DNA of 44,938 nucleotides. Source: Amycolatopsis pithecellobii. Its GTDB lineage: Bacteria; Actinomycetota; Actinomycetes; Mycobacteriales; Pseudonocardiaceae. A program made the position numbers and the translations under genes. Positions 36,563 to 44,938 of the stretch are shown here, in pieces (the first letter of the stretch is position 1; the number at the start of each line of letters is the position of its first letter). The notes under the pieces are model-generated. The model made no database searches. It was not told the DNA's origin and was given only the letters and a program-made list of their open reading frames with translations. Location: NCBI RefSeq assembly GCF_009707865.1, contig NZ_WMBA01000064.1, positions 1-44,938 of the forward strand, read 5' to 3'.

Positions 36563-37350
36563 CGGACCAGCTCGATCAGCGCCCGCGCGGCTTCCTCGTC
36601 CAGTAACGCATGCGCGCCATAGCCTGCCGCCGATGTGGGGGCCGGGCGGCGCGGGGCGGCGTGCAGGTCGCGGACCCCGGTCTCTTCCGCGACAGCAAGG
36701 GCACTACCAATCCGACCGAAAGTAGGCGGATACGGTCCGCGGCCGACCTGCTCGTGGAAACCCGTTCCGCCGTGGCTGCCGTCGGATTGGTAACGAACGG
36801 CACAGTGTGGCCGGATACCACCGCAGGCCATCACCGCGAGCCGGTCGCCGGCCGCGGCGACCATGTGCCGTAGCACCGGGATGCCGTCCTCCGCACGTGG
36901 CGCGCCGCCGGAGGACAGCACGCGGTGGACACCGAGGGACGCCGCGACTTCAACCGCCGCAACGGGATCGCGGCAGACGTCGATCGCGCGGTGGATCGTC
37001 ACCGGGAGGCCGGCGGCGGCGATCAGGTCCGCCAGCACCGCGGTATCCAGCTCATCCCGTGCGGTCAGCGCCCCGACGACGACACCCGCCGCGCCAGAGC
37101 GCACCGCGTGCCGGACATGGGTCAGCATGGCGTCCACTTCGGACGGTGAGTACGCGAAATCGCCTTCCCGCGGGCGGATCAGGACATGCACCTCCGCGCG
37201 GTGACATCGCGCGAGCGTCGCCGCGAGCAGGCCAGGCCCCGGGGTCAGCCCGCCGAGCGCGCCCGCGCAACACAGCTCGATCCGGTCCGCGCCCAGCTTG
37301 TCCGCCACGACCGCGCTCTCGACGGTGTCGGTACTCAACTCGATCCGCAC
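36559..37350 (-). CDS. cutC: CutC-family protein with an in-frame insertion
   Basis: 263 residues. CutC TIM barrel: GADRIELCCAGALGGLTPG, VHVLIRPREGDFAYS, TIHRAIDVC, VLSSGGAPRA and ACGGIRPH. After GGIRPH a 30-33 residue, Gly/His/Pro-rich segment interrupts the run into VAEETGVRDLHAAPRR, where the family normally continues directly; its DNA is bounded by 12-bp inverted repeats. CutC was linked to copper handling, but its biochemical role is disputed. ATG 37350 is a plausible start. Without the insert the length would be about 230-233, nearer the usual size. Function may or may not survive. Confidence 0.88.
   Translation of the reverse strand: MRIELSTDTVESAVVADKLGADRIELCCAGALGGLTPGPGLLAATLARCHRAEVHVLIRPREGDFAYSPSEVDAMLTHVRHAVRSGAAGVVVGALTARDELDTAVLADLIAAAGLPVTIHRAIDVCRDPVAAVEVAASLGVHRVLSSGGAPRAEDGIPVLRHMVAAAGDRLAVMACGGIRPHCAVRYQSDGSHGGTGFHEQVGRGPYPPTFGRIGSALAVAEETGVRDLHAAPRRPAPTSAAGYGAHALLDEEAARALIELVR
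36700..36803. mobile_element. Palindromic element inserted in frame in cutC
   Basis: TACCAATCCGAC (36705-36716) and its exact reverse complement (36781-36792) bound 64 bp. GGCAC occurs as a direct repeat at 36700-36704 and 36799-36803. Removing the stretch from just after one GGCAC to the end of the other (99 bp) restores GGIRPHCALAVAEETG; removing only the inverted-repeat unit plus an AC duplication (90 bp) gives GGIRPHCAVRALAVAEETG. Both are multiples of three and stop-free, so the gene stays open. It resembles protein-coding palindromic elements; no transposase is nearby. Confidence 0.6.
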
Positions 37351-37359
37351 AGCGCCCGA

Positions 37360-39267
37360 TCATAGAAGCACCCGCCGGTGCACGGATTGTTCCGCCGACG
37401 CACCGGAACGCCAGTCCGCGATCCACGGGCCCGTGCCCTCACTCGGGTCGAAAACGCCGTCCTCCAGCCATTCGTACCGTCCATTGAGGACACCCACGGT
37501 GAGCTCACGCGCCTCGTCGTCGGCGTTGTCCCACAACGCGTCGAACAGCGACTCGATCCGCAACCGCGACTGGCGGCAGAACACGTCCGCCAGTTCCCGT
37601 GCACTGTCGGTACCTTCCCGCTCAGCCCGCACACAGCTCGCGGACATCGCGAACAGCTCGGCGCCGATGTCGACGATCCGGCCGAGGAAACCTTGCCGCC
37701 TCTCCAAACCCGCCTGCCAGCGCGCCATCCCGTAGAACGTCGAACGCGCGAGTTTCCGCGCCGTCCGGTCGATGTAACGCAGGTGCGGGGCGAGGACCCC
37801 GAACTCGTGGAACGAGGTGGGCACGTTGCCCTTACCGGTCACCAGCCGCGGCAACCATTTCGCGTAGAAACCACTCGCCTTGGCCGCCGCTTTCGCTTTG
37901 TCCCGTGGTGAAGCGTCGGCGTCGGCCAGCGCGCCCGCGGCCGCCAGATGGGCGTCGACCGCCTCCCGCGCGATGAGCAGCTGCATGATTTCCGTGGACC
38001 CTTCGAAGATCCGGTTGATGCGCAGGTCCCGCACCAGCTGCTCGACACCCACCGCCCGCTCCCCGCGCGCGGCGAGCGACGCGGCCGTCTCGTATCCGCG
38101 GCCGCCGCGGATCTGGAGCAGCTCGTCGGCTACGCGGCACGACATCTCGCTCGTCCACAGTTTCGCCAGCGCCGCCTCGATGCGGATGTCGTTGCGTCCC
38201 TCGTCACTCAGGTGCGCGGCCAGCTCCTGCACGCTGTCCATCGCGAACGTGGTCGCGGCGATGAACGAGATCTTGTTGGCCACCGCGGCGTGCTCGCCGA
38301 TCGGCTTGCCCCACTGAACGCGCGCGGCCGACCACTCGCGCGCGATCTTCACGCACCATTTGCCCGCCCCGGCACACATCGACGGGATCGACAGGCGGCC
38401 GGTGTTCAGCGTGGCGAGCGCGATCTTGAGCCCCTTACCTTCGCCGCCGACGACATTTTCCTTGGGCACACGCACTTTGTGGAAACGCGTGACGCCGTTT
38501 TCGATGCCACGCAGGCCCATGAACACGTTGCGCCGCTCGACCGTGATGCCCGGACTGTCCATCTCCACGATGAACGCCGTCACGCCACCACGATGCCCCT
38601 CGGACTCCGGGACCCGTGCCATTACGACGACCAGCTCGGCCACGACCCCGTTGGTAGTCCACAATTTGACGCCGTCCAGCTCGTAGGCGTCGCTGTCTTC
38701 GGTGGGCACCGCGGAGGTCGCGAGCCGTGCCGGGTCGGAGCCGACGTCGGGTTCGGTGAGCAGGAACGCCGTGATCGCACCCTGCGCGCAGCGGGGCAGG
38801 AATTTGGCCTTCTGCTCCGGTGTTCCGGCGAGCTTGAGCGGTTCGGGCACGCCGATCGACTGGTGCGCCGAGAGCAGCGCTCCGAGCGACGGATGCACCG
38901 AGCCGACCAGCATCAGCGCCCTGTTGTAGGCGACCTGCGTCAGCCCGAGACCGCCGTACTCCTCGGGAATCTTGATGCCGAAACACCCGAGCTCGGCCAG
39001 CCCTTTGACGTACTCGTCGGGGATCTGCGATTCGCGTTCGATGACGCTGCCGTCGATGGTCGCGCAGTATTCGCGCAGCCGCCGCAGGAACTCCTCGGCC
39101 TTCGCGGCGGCTTCCGGCGCGAGGCGCGGATGCGGGTGCACCAAGTCGAGCCGCAACCGGCCGAGATAGAGCTCCTTGGCGAACGAGGGCTTGTGCCAGC
39201 CGCTCTCCCGGGACTCCTCGGCAAGCGCGCGGGCCTCTCGTTCGGTCACCTTCGGTTGCGTCGTCAC
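37360..39267 (-). CDS. Long-type acyl-CoA dehydrogenase
   Basis: 635 residues, about 250 longer than a short acyl-CoA dehydrogenase because of N-terminal extension and a helical C-terminal domain, like the VLCAD/ACAD9 or large FadE group. Visible motifs: AFLLTEPDVGSDPA and WTTNGVVAELVVVMARV (FAD region), RRNVFMGLRGIENGVTRF, and NRIFEGSTEIMQLLIAREAV with the catalytic Glu in FEGST. It oxidises an acyl-CoA to the 2-enoyl-CoA. GTG 39267 is chosen for GAGGAGG 6 nt upstream. It is divergent from a patatin gene, suggesting a lipid-degradation pair. Substrate unknown. Confidence 0.92.
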   Translation of the reverse strand: MTTQPKVTEREARALAEESRESGWHKPSFAKELYLGRLRLDLVHPHPRLAPEAAAKAEEFLRRLREYCATIDGSVIERESQIPDEYVKGLAELGCFGIKIPEEYGGLGLTQVAYNRALMLVGSVHPSLGALLSAHQSIGVPEPLKLAGTPEQKAKFLPRCAQGAITAFLLTEPDVGSDPARLATSAVPTEDSDAYELDGVKLWTTNGVVAELVVVMARVPESEGHRGGVTAFIVEMDSPGITVERRNVFMGLRGIENGVTRFHKVRVPKENVVGGEGKGLKIALATLNTGRLSIPSMCAGAGKWCVKIAREWSAARVQWGKPIGEHAAVANKISFIAATTFAMDSVQELAAHLSDEGRNDIRIEAALAKLWTSEMSCRVADELLQIRGGRGYETAASLAARGERAVGVEQLVRDLRINRIFEGSTEIMQLLIAREAVDAHLAAAGALADADASPRDKAKAAAKASGFYAKWLPRLVTGKGNVPTSFHEFGVLAPHLRYIDRTARKLARSTFYGMARWQAGLERRQGFLGRIVDIGAELFAMSASCVRAEREGTDSARELADVFCRQSRLRIESLFDALWDNADDEARELTVGVLNGRYEWLEDGVFDPSEGTGPWIADWRSGASAEQSVHRRVLL

Positions 39268-39407
39268 GGCACGCCTCCTCGACTTCGTTGTCACCACGAG
39301 TGTTACCCCCGGGTAGGGGTCGGCGAAACCCCCCGCTGGTTGCGCTACTCACGTCGAATGGCCACGCCCGCGAGCGCGGGGGACCATGGTCATCGGGAGG
39401 GAGTCCG

Positions 39408-40298
39408 ATGTCCGATCTGACCTTGCCGCGGCCGGTCGCGTTCGTACTCGGCGGCGGCGGGAGCCTCGGCGCGATGCAAGCCGGCATGCTGGCTGCGCTC
39501 GACGAGCACGGCATCCGGCCGGATCTGGTCGCCGGCACGTCCGTCGGCTCGCTCAACGGCGCCTTCCTCGCCCACGACCCGGAGGATGCCGTGCGGCGGC
39601 TACCCGAGATCTGGACGCAGCTGACGCGGCAGGAGGCGTTCCCCGGCGGCCTGCTCAGCCAGGTGCGGACGTTGCACCACACGAAGATCAACCTGTTCCC
39701 CAACACCGGTCTCGCCACGATCCTGCGTGAGCACCTCGGCGAAGGCACCACGTTCGAAGACCTGAAACTGCCGCTCGGAGTCGTGACCACCGACGTCGAC
39801 ACGGCCGAGCCGCGCCTCATCCGCTCAGGCGAGCTGCTGCCGGTTTTGCTGGCGAGCGCGGCCATTCCCGGCATCTACCCGCCGGTCGAACACGAGGGCC
39901 GGCTGCTCTACGACGGCGGCCTCGTCGCGAACGTGCCGATGCGCCAAGCGCTGAGCATGGGCGCGAAATCGCTCGTCGTGCTCGACTGCGCGTTCCCCGG
40001 TCAGATCCCGTCACCGCCGCACACATTCGCCGAAGTGCTGATGTACACCGCGATGATCAGCATGCGCAACCAGGCCGTGCTCGAAGCCCCGATCGCGGCC
40101 GCGCAAGTGCCGGTCGTGTACCTGCCGGGACCGGTGCCGGTCCGGATGAGCCCGCTGGATTTCAGCCATACCGCGCAACTGCGCGCCGCCGCTTATGAAG
40201 CGGCCGCGCGATATCTCGGCGGACTCGTCGTGGACGGTCCCGGTCTTTATGGCGGGCCGGGCGTGAAGATCGTGTCAGACGGCGAGAATCGTGCGTGA
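39408..40298 (+). CDS. Patatin-like phospholipase / acyl hydrolase
   Basis: 296 residues. Oxyanion-hole GGGGSLG (15-21), nucleophile S45 in GTSVG, and catalytic D169 in YDGGL complete the Ser-Asp dyad. There is no signal peptide or membrane helix, so it is cytoplasmic or peripheral. ATG 39408 follows GGGAGGGAG. It is divergent from a long acyl-CoA dehydrogenase, consistent with release of fatty acids that are then oxidised; that link is inference. The 140-nt gap holds TACCCCCGGGTAGGGG, a G/C-run palindrome near 39304-39319. Confidence 0.94.
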   Translation: MSDLTLPRPVAFVLGGGGSLGAMQAGMLAALDEHGIRPDLVAGTSVGSLNGAFLAHDPEDAVRRLPEIWTQLTRQEAFPGGLLSQVRTLHHTKINLFPNTGLATILREHLGEGTTFEDLKLPLGVVTTDVDTAEPRLIRSGELLPVLLASAAIPGIYPPVEHEGRLLYDGGLVANVPMRQALSMGAKSLVVLDCAFPGQIPSPPHTFAEVLMYTAMISMRNQAVLEAPIAAAQVPVVYLPGPVPVRMSPLDFSHTAQLRAAAYEAAARYLGGLVVDGPGLYGGPGVKIVSDGENRA

Positions 40299-40399
40299 CA
40301 CACGCCACTTTCCCGCAACAAACCACGTGGTCGGACGTCTGAGCCAGCGCGGTACTTTGAAGCCGGCCCGCTCCTGTCGACCCCACAAAAGAGACCCTG

Positions 40400-41632
40400 A
40401 TGTTCTTGAACAAGCATTTACCTGCCGCAGGCAGATTCCGTTCCGGCGTGCTCACCGGGTTACTGGTGGGTGCACTCGCACTTTCGGCGTGCACGTCCGG
40501 CAATTCGGGCAGTAGCAACGGAAATACGGGCAACCCCGCGGCGTCGTCGAATGCGGTCTCGGCGGTGAAAGTTTCGATCGAGCCGGCCGCTGACGCCACG
40601 AACATCAGCCCTACCACCCCCATCGTCGTGAAGGCCGCGGGCGGCACCCTGACCGACGTCACCGTCACCAACTCCGCCAAGGGCACCGCGGTCAAGGGCG
40701 CCCTTTCCGCGGACAAGACCACCTGGACCTCGAGCGACGAGCTCGGCTACGGCGCGAAGTACGCGGTGGTCGCGCACGCGACCGACCCGTCGGGCAAAGC
40801 CGTTGAGCAGCAAAGCACGATCAGCACGATCGCACCGGCGAAACAGGCCAACGCGAACCTGATCCCCGCGCCTTCGTCGGTCGCGCAGACCGGTGTCGGC
40901 GTCGGCCAGCCGATCGTGTTCCAGTTCAGCTACGCGGTGAAGAACAAGGCGGCGGTGGAAAAGCAGCTGTCGGTCAAGTCGAACCCGCCGCAGCAAGGCA
41001 GCTGGTACTGGATCGACGACAAGAACGTGCACTACCGCCCGAAGGACTACTGGCAGGCGGGCACGACGCTGACGGTGGACGCGAAGATCTACGGGGTCGA
41101 CTTCGGGAACGGCGTGTACGGCGCGGAAGACCGCACCGAGACCTACCACGTGCACGACTCGTGGATCGCCAAGGCGGACGGCAACACCGAGCAGATGCAG
41201 ATCTTCCACAATGGACAGATGGTCAAGTCCATGCCGATCTCGATGGGCAAGGACGTCACGCCGACCCATCTTGGCGCGCACGTGATCTCGTTCAAGTCCG
41301 CGAACTACACGATGGACTCGTGCACCTACGGCGTTTGCCCGCCCGACCCCAAGGCGTACCGGTCGGTCGAGAAGTGGTCGCAACGCATCTCCAACGACGG
41401 CGAGTTCGTGCACGAGAACCCGAACAGCGTTGGCTCCCAAGGAAGTGCGAACGTGTCGCACGGCTGCATCAACCTCAACGGCGACAACGCGCAGTGGTTC
41501 TTCAACAACCTCAGCCTCGGTGACGTCGTCGAGGTGACCAACTCAGGCGGCCCACAACTGCCGGTTTGGGACCTCTATGGCGACTGGTCGCTCTCGTGGG
41601 ATCAGTGGCAGAAGGGCAGTGCGCTGAGCTGA
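40400..41632 (+). CDS. L,D-transpeptidase lipoprotein
   Basis: 410 residues. A lipoprotein signal ends LALSAC (C31), followed by a Ser/Asn/Gly-rich linker, two Ig-like beta domains (about 55-255), and a YkuD catalytic domain with SHGCIN (H354, C356). A Trp-rich C-terminal tail follows, as in mycobacterial LdtMt2-type enzymes. It makes 3-3 crosslinks between meso-DAP residues in peptidoglycan, outside the membrane, which can bypass beta-lactam-sensitive transpeptidases. ATG 40400 has a weak AAAGAGA upstream. A terminator hairpin follows its stop. Confidence 0.95.
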   Translation: MFLNKHLPAAGRFRSGVLTGLLVGALALSACTSGNSGSSNGNTGNPAASSNAVSAVKVSIEPAADATNISPTTPIVVKAAGGTLTDVTVTNSAKGTAVKGALSADKTTWTSSDELGYGAKYAVVAHATDPSGKAVEQQSTISTIAPAKQANANLIPAPSSVAQTGVGVGQPIVFQFSYAVKNKAAVEKQLSVKSNPPQQGSWYWIDDKNVHYRPKDYWQAGTTLTVDAKIYGVDFGNGVYGAEDRTETYHVHDSWIAKADGNTEQMQIFHNGQMVKSMPISMGKDVTPTHLGAHVISFKSANYTMDSCTYGVCPPDPKAYRSVEKWSQRISNDGEFVHENPNSVGSQGSANVSHGCINLNGDNAQWFFNNLSLGDVVEVTNSGGPQLPVWDLYGDWSLSWDQWQKGSALS

Positions 41633-41646
41633 CTCGACGCGCCCAC

Positions 41647-41680
41647 GGCCGGGATCTCCACACGGAGGTCCCGGCCTTTG
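41647..41680. terminator. Terminator between Ldt and ltrA
   Basis: 13-bp stem (41647-41659 with 41664-41676) with one G-U wobble, an ACAC loop and a TTTG end; it lies between the convergent Ldt and LtrA genes. Confidence 0.82.
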
Positions 41681-42862
41681 CTATTCCCCGACCGGATGCC
41701 CGTGCCGCGCGATGACCGTCGTCGCGACCAGTGCCGCGATGACGACCGCCGCGAGGTGCACCGGGAGCGGGGTGAAGGACATCGCGACGACGAGCACCGC
41801 GGCGACCGGGTAACCAATGGCGATCGGGCGGCATTCGTTGCGTGGCCCGACATGCAGTAGCCACACGCTCAGCAGGTACAACGCGACCGGCACGGTCAGC
41901 GCGAGTGCCGTGGGGATGCCGCCGAGGTGGCTGGCGTGCGTGTCGTAGTCGATCACCAGCTCCAGCCCGACCCCGACGGCCGCGGCGGAACTGAAGATCA
42001 CGTAATGCCCGTAACCCCACACATAACCGTGCCGGAACTGGGTCAGCCGCACGTGCGGGGACTGGTCGAAATACAGCCACCACATGGAAAACACGATGAC
42101 CGCGCCGACCGCCGCGACGGAGATCAGGGTGCCGGCGGAATGCCCCTCGCCCAATGCCTCCTGGAGTGCGTTGCTCGCCGCGAGCACCGACTCCCCGAGC
42201 ACGATCAGCGTGAACAGCCCGTACCGCTCGCCGATGTGGTGCGGATGCCAGCTCGTCGGGTTCGCCCGTTCCGCCCACACCGGCACCAGCAGCTCGGCCG
42301 CGGCGAGCACGAGGAAGCTCGGGTAGAACCACGAGTCCGGCACCGCCAGCCGCAGCAGCCAGCCCACCTGCACGACCGTGATCCCCAGCGCGTAGCGCAG
42401 CGCAACCGCACGGTACGAGCTGTCCTGCCGGGCCGCGCGCAGCCATTGCCCGACCAGCGCGAGCCGCATCAGGACGTAACCGGCGGTGATGGTGGTGAGG
42501 TCGCCGTGCCACGCGCCGGACACTCCGGCCGCGACCACCAGCACCCCCAGGATCTGCACGAAAGTCGCGACCCGGTACGGCACGTCGTCGGTGTCGAAAG
42601 CGGACGCGAACCAGCTGAAATTGACCCAGCCCCACCAGATCGCGAAGAACACCACGAGGTACGAGGCGACGCCGTGGCCGATGTCGTGCTCGGCCAGCGA
42701 ATGGTGCAGCTGAGCGCCCGCGGTGCTGACCGCGACCACGAAACACAAGTCGAACAGCAGCTCGAGCGGGGTCGACGCGCGGTGTGCCTCCGCCGGATCG
42801 CGGGCGATCATCGGCCGGTGCCACACCCGGATCGTGTGCGGGCGCGCGGGTTCGTCGGGCAT
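41681..42862 (-). CDS. LtrA-family low-temperature-requirement membrane protein
   Basis: 393 residues with about ten to twelve helices. It has the LtrA start LELLFDLCFVVAVSTAGAQLHHSLAEH, AIWWGWVNFSWFASAFDTDD, GERYGLFTLIVLGESVLA, and WWLYFDQSP. Named for a Listeria low-temperature phenotype, its biochemical role is unknown. ATG 42862 is chosen because GGAGGAG lies 5 nt upstream. It sits downstream of the MFS gene on the same strand, separated by 322 nt with a candidate terminator hairpin, so it likely has its own promoter. Confidence 0.93.
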   Translation of the reverse strand: MPDEPARPHTIRVWHRPMIARDPAEAHRASTPLELLFDLCFVVAVSTAGAQLHHSLAEHDIGHGVASYLVVFFAIWWGWVNFSWFASAFDTDDVPYRVATFVQILGVLVVAAGVSGAWHGDLTTITAGYVLMRLALVGQWLRAARQDSSYRAVALRYALGITVVQVGWLLRLAVPDSWFYPSFLVLAAAELLVPVWAERANPTSWHPHHIGERYGLFTLIVLGESVLAASNALQEALGEGHSAGTLISVAAVGAVIVFSMWWLYFDQSPHVRLTQFRHGYVWGYGHYVIFSSAAAVGVGLELVIDYDTHASHLGGIPTALALTVPVALYLLSVWLLHVGPRNECRPIAIGYPVAAVLVVAMSFTPLPVHLAAVVIAALVATTVIARHGHPVGE

Positions 42863-43184
42863 CTCGGCTCCTCCGGTAACGGACACGGCGGCCGATATCC
42901 CATCACGCTCACGGCTATGGGCTCGGGTGGGCTCAGCTCCCCCTGCTGCGAGCCCACCCGAGCGGGTGCCTTCGCGCTGCCGCCGAACGGTCCCCCGCGG
43001 ACGCCGACCACGGCGCCGAGAAATGAGCGTGCGTGTCCAACGGACTACTACGACTCGTCCCGCTGGTGGCCCCATCCCCGGACCGCCAACCGGACCGCCA
43101 CTTTCTGTAGCGAATCCCTCGAAGTGAAGGCCCGACCAGGTTTACCCGGTCGCTCTCAGTAGCGCTACCGGATTGAGGAGAGCA
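42863..43184 (-). other. Intergenic region between MFS and ltrA with a 13-bp hairpin
   Basis: No convincing gene. A perfect 13-bp stem CTCGGGTGGGCTC (42922-42934) pairs with 42950-42962 across a 15-nt loop; it lies in the ltrA leader or ends the MFS transcript, but no T run follows. GTAGCGCTAC (43159-43168) is a 10-bp perfect palindrome close to the MFS stop. Confidence 0.5.
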
Positions 43185-44651
43185 TCACTCAGATGGAGCA
43201 GCGTAGGTAACATCCTGTAGTCGCTCGGCCGAGCGCTGTGCTCGTCGGGCCCGGAGTTCGCCGGCGCCGAGGGCGAGCGCGATGAGCACGAACCCGGCTG
43301 AACACAGCATCGCGATCGCCAGTGACGCAGGATAGTTCCCGTGTGTCGCGGTGACCATCAAGCGGTAGACGCCGGCCAGCACGGCGGTCCCGATGGCGGT
43401 GCCGATCCGTTGGCCGGTCTGCAATGCGCCGCCCGCGACCCCGGCCATCCTGGTCGGCACGCACTCGAGGGTGAGCGTGGTGTTGGGCGCGACCACCATG
43501 CCGCCGCCGATGCCCGCGACAAGTAACGGCGCGGCCAGGACGAGGCTGGCGTTCGCGGCGGGGTCCCGCCAGGCCAGCAGGGCGACGACACCGATTCCGG
43601 TGATGACGAGACTGAGCCCGGTCACGGTGAGCTTGCGCCCCCATCGCGGAACCAGCCGGCCCGCGAGCGGCGCCGACACAGCGGATCCCAGCGCGAACGG
43701 CGTCACCGAGAGGCCGGATTGCAACGGAGAGTAGCCGAGGCCCTGCTGAAAGAACAGGGCGAACACGAGCCAGATCCCCGCGAAGCCCGAGAAGTAGACG
43801 GCGCCGAGCGCGGCACCCGACGCGTAGCCGGGGGTCGAGGTGAACAGACGGATGTCGATCAGCGGGGACCGTTCGTGACGGACGACGCGGTGTTCCCACC
43901 ACACGAACGCGACGCCAGGGATGAGCGCGGCCGGGAAGAGCCACCAGAGTCGGCGCAGACCGTCCTGTTCGGACTCGACCAGCGGGAGCAGCACGGCGAG
44001 CACGGCCAGGCCCAGCAGGAGGATGCCGGCGAAATCGATCTCGGACCGGAGTTCGGTGCGGCGGCCGGCTTTCGCGGGGACCAGCCGCATGGCGAGGATG
44101 AAGGCGACGGCGCCGATGGGAACGTTGACGTAGAACACCCAGCGCCAGCCGTCCTGTTCGCCGAACAGGGCGAGGATCACGCCGCCGAGCACCGGCCCGA
44201 TCGCGGTCGAGATGCCGACGACGGCGCCGAACATGCCGAACGCGCGGCCACGTTCGGCGCCGCGGAAGAGATCCTGGATGAGGCCGGAGTTCTGGGGCGT
44301 GAGCAGCCCGGCGGCGCAGCCTTGGAGGAGGCGTCCGACCACGAGGACGACGTCATTGGGGGCGGCGCCGGACAGTGCACTGGTGGCGACGAAGGCGGCG
44401 AGCGCGATCAGGAACATCCGGCGCCGCCCGATCGCGTCCCCGAGGCGACCACCGGAGACGAGCACGAGGCCGAAGGTGAGGGCATATCCGGAAACGACCC
44501 ACTGCACAGTGCCCGCGCCCGCACCGATGCCGCGCTGGATCGACGGGAGCGCGACGTTGACGATGCTGACGTCGAGGAGCGTCATGAAACCGGCGGTCAA
44601 AGTGACCGCAAGCGCCTTCCAACGCCGGGGGTCCGGGGTGTAGTCGCTCAC
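43185..44651 (-). CDS. MFS drug exporter, DHA2 (EmrB/QacA) family
   Basis: 488 residues, about fourteen helices. TM1 FMTLLDVSIVNVALPSI contains the DHA2 LDxTIVNVALP-type motif C region; GRLGDAIGRRRMF is motif A; GPVLGG matches the antiporter motif. It is probably a proton-driven exporter of small hydrophobic compounds; substrate unknown. GTG 44651 has no clear RBS or -10 box, so the start is less certain. There is no adjacent TetR/MarR regulator. Confidence 0.93.
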   Translation of the reverse strand: MSDYTPDPRRWKALAVTLTAGFMTLLDVSIVNVALPSIQRGIGAGAGTVQWVVSGYALTFGLVLVSGGRLGDAIGRRRMFLIALAAFVATSALSGAAPNDVVLVVGRLLQGCAAGLLTPQNSGLIQDLFRGAERGRAFGMFGAVVGISTAIGPVLGGVILALFGEQDGWRWVFYVNVPIGAVAFILAMRLVPAKAGRRTELRSEIDFAGILLLGLAVLAVLLPLVESEQDGLRRLWWLFPAALIPGVAFVWWEHRVVRHERSPLIDIRLFTSTPGYASGAALGAVYFSGFAGIWLVFALFFQQGLGYSPLQSGLSVTPFALGSAVSAPLAGRLVPRWGRKLTVTGLSLVITGIGVVALLAWRDPAANASLVLAAPLLVAGIGGGMVVAPNTTLTLECVPTRMAGVAGGALQTGQRIGTAIGTAVLAGVYRLMVTATHGNYPASLAIAMLCSAGFVLIALALGAGELRARRAQRSAERLQDVTYAAPSE

Positions 44652-44938
44652 TTAGCCATGGTGGCGCAGCCGGGGTCGGCGCGCTTCGCGGCTTTCGGGC
44701 CCGGGTGGGGTGGCGCGCTGGGTGCGATGGGGTGGCGGCCGGGCAGGGCCCGACCAGTGGGCCCGGACGAGGCGGGCGCAGAACGAGGTCGCGCATCACA
44801 GGCCCGGGCGCCGGCGGTGCGGACAGCCGGCACCGGGGCGGGTGGAACGCTGGCGGCGGGCGTGCTGGGTTGAGGCGAGCGGGGCGCGACACCGAACCAC
44901 GACGCGCGCAACGGTTGGCGGGCCGGCGTGAGCCGGGT
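44652..44938. other. Right-edge region without a supported gene
   Basis: 287 bases of very GC-rich sequence. Open frames on both strands are Pro/Arg/Gly-rich with no recognisable protein character, no good RBS and no signal peptide. The MFS promoter should lie here, but I cannot identify its boxes. Confidence 0.5.

Noticed and set aside
37948..39420. 490-residue plus-strand frame
   Set aside because: It is the shadow of the acyl-CoA dehydrogenase, whose motifs are clear on the other strand.
43719..44873. 384-residue plus-strand frame
   Set aside because: It is opposite the MFS exporter, with Gly/Glu/Arg low complexity and no start signal.
44652..44938. Arg/Pro-rich frames at the right edge
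   Set aside because: No start signal, motif or codon pattern supports coding on either strand.

Overview
The window is high-GC actinobacterial DNA, packed with genes on both strands and rich in GTG starts. The order NlpC/P60 – DEDDh/GIY-YIG nuclease – trpD – ctaE – qcrCAB – ctaF – ctaC – asnB – adoK – HesB/ErpA – DUF3043 – cobT – ilvE – pepA – E2 acyltransferase – TIGR01777 epimerase – lipB – lipA follows the Mycobacterium tuberculosis Rv2190c–Rv2218 block, with local rearrangements. Protein style and the genes interrupting this block suggest a Pseudonocardiaceae member, most like Amycolatopsis. This is an inference from recalled gene order; no search was run.

Layout: 1-5.4 kb holds a truncated secreted protein (probable NlpC/P60), a small CxxC protein, a coiled-coil NYN RNase-like protein, a DEDDh exonuclease/GIY-YIG/UVR fusion, a Rid-family protein divergent from a TetR regulator across a perfect 32-bp palindrome, and a stand-alone Lrp/AsnC-type RAM domain. 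5.4-13.2 kb is the respiratory block: ctaE-qcrC-qcrA-qcrB and ctaC-ctaF, encoding the bcc-aa3 supercomplex without ctaD/ctaB. trpD, an atypical receiver-domain protein and a hypothetical gene lie between the two operons. 13.3-25.2 kb carries asnB, adoK, a probable small new gene, erpA-like, DUF3043, a GT1 glycosyltransferase, a solo ispD, cobT, ilvE, two membrane proteins and pepA. 25.2-35.8 kb carries lpd, a two-lipoyl E2, an epimerase-PAP2-lipB operon, an LLM flavin oxidoreductase, a TetR with a multi-site operator and its divergent partner, an SDR and lipA; lpd, E2, lipB and lipA together make and use lipoyl cofactor. 35.9-44.9 kb is accessory: DedA, CutC with an apparent in-frame palindromic insertion, a long acyl-CoA dehydrogenase, patatin, an L,D-transpeptidase lipoprotein, LtrA and an MFS exporter.

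The least explained signals are: (1) a 94-bp-scale palindromic element lying in frame inside cutC; (2) nine GAGTTGnnCGTTCC-type units at an exact 22-nt pitch, three in one orientation and six in the other; (3) two diverged inverse copies of a hairpin-containing intergenic repeat 16 kb apart; repeats (2) and (3) all sit between convergent genes; (4) the symmetrical operator/leaderless-promoter unit between the Rid and TetR genes. No rRNA, tRNA, CRISPR array or transposase was seen.
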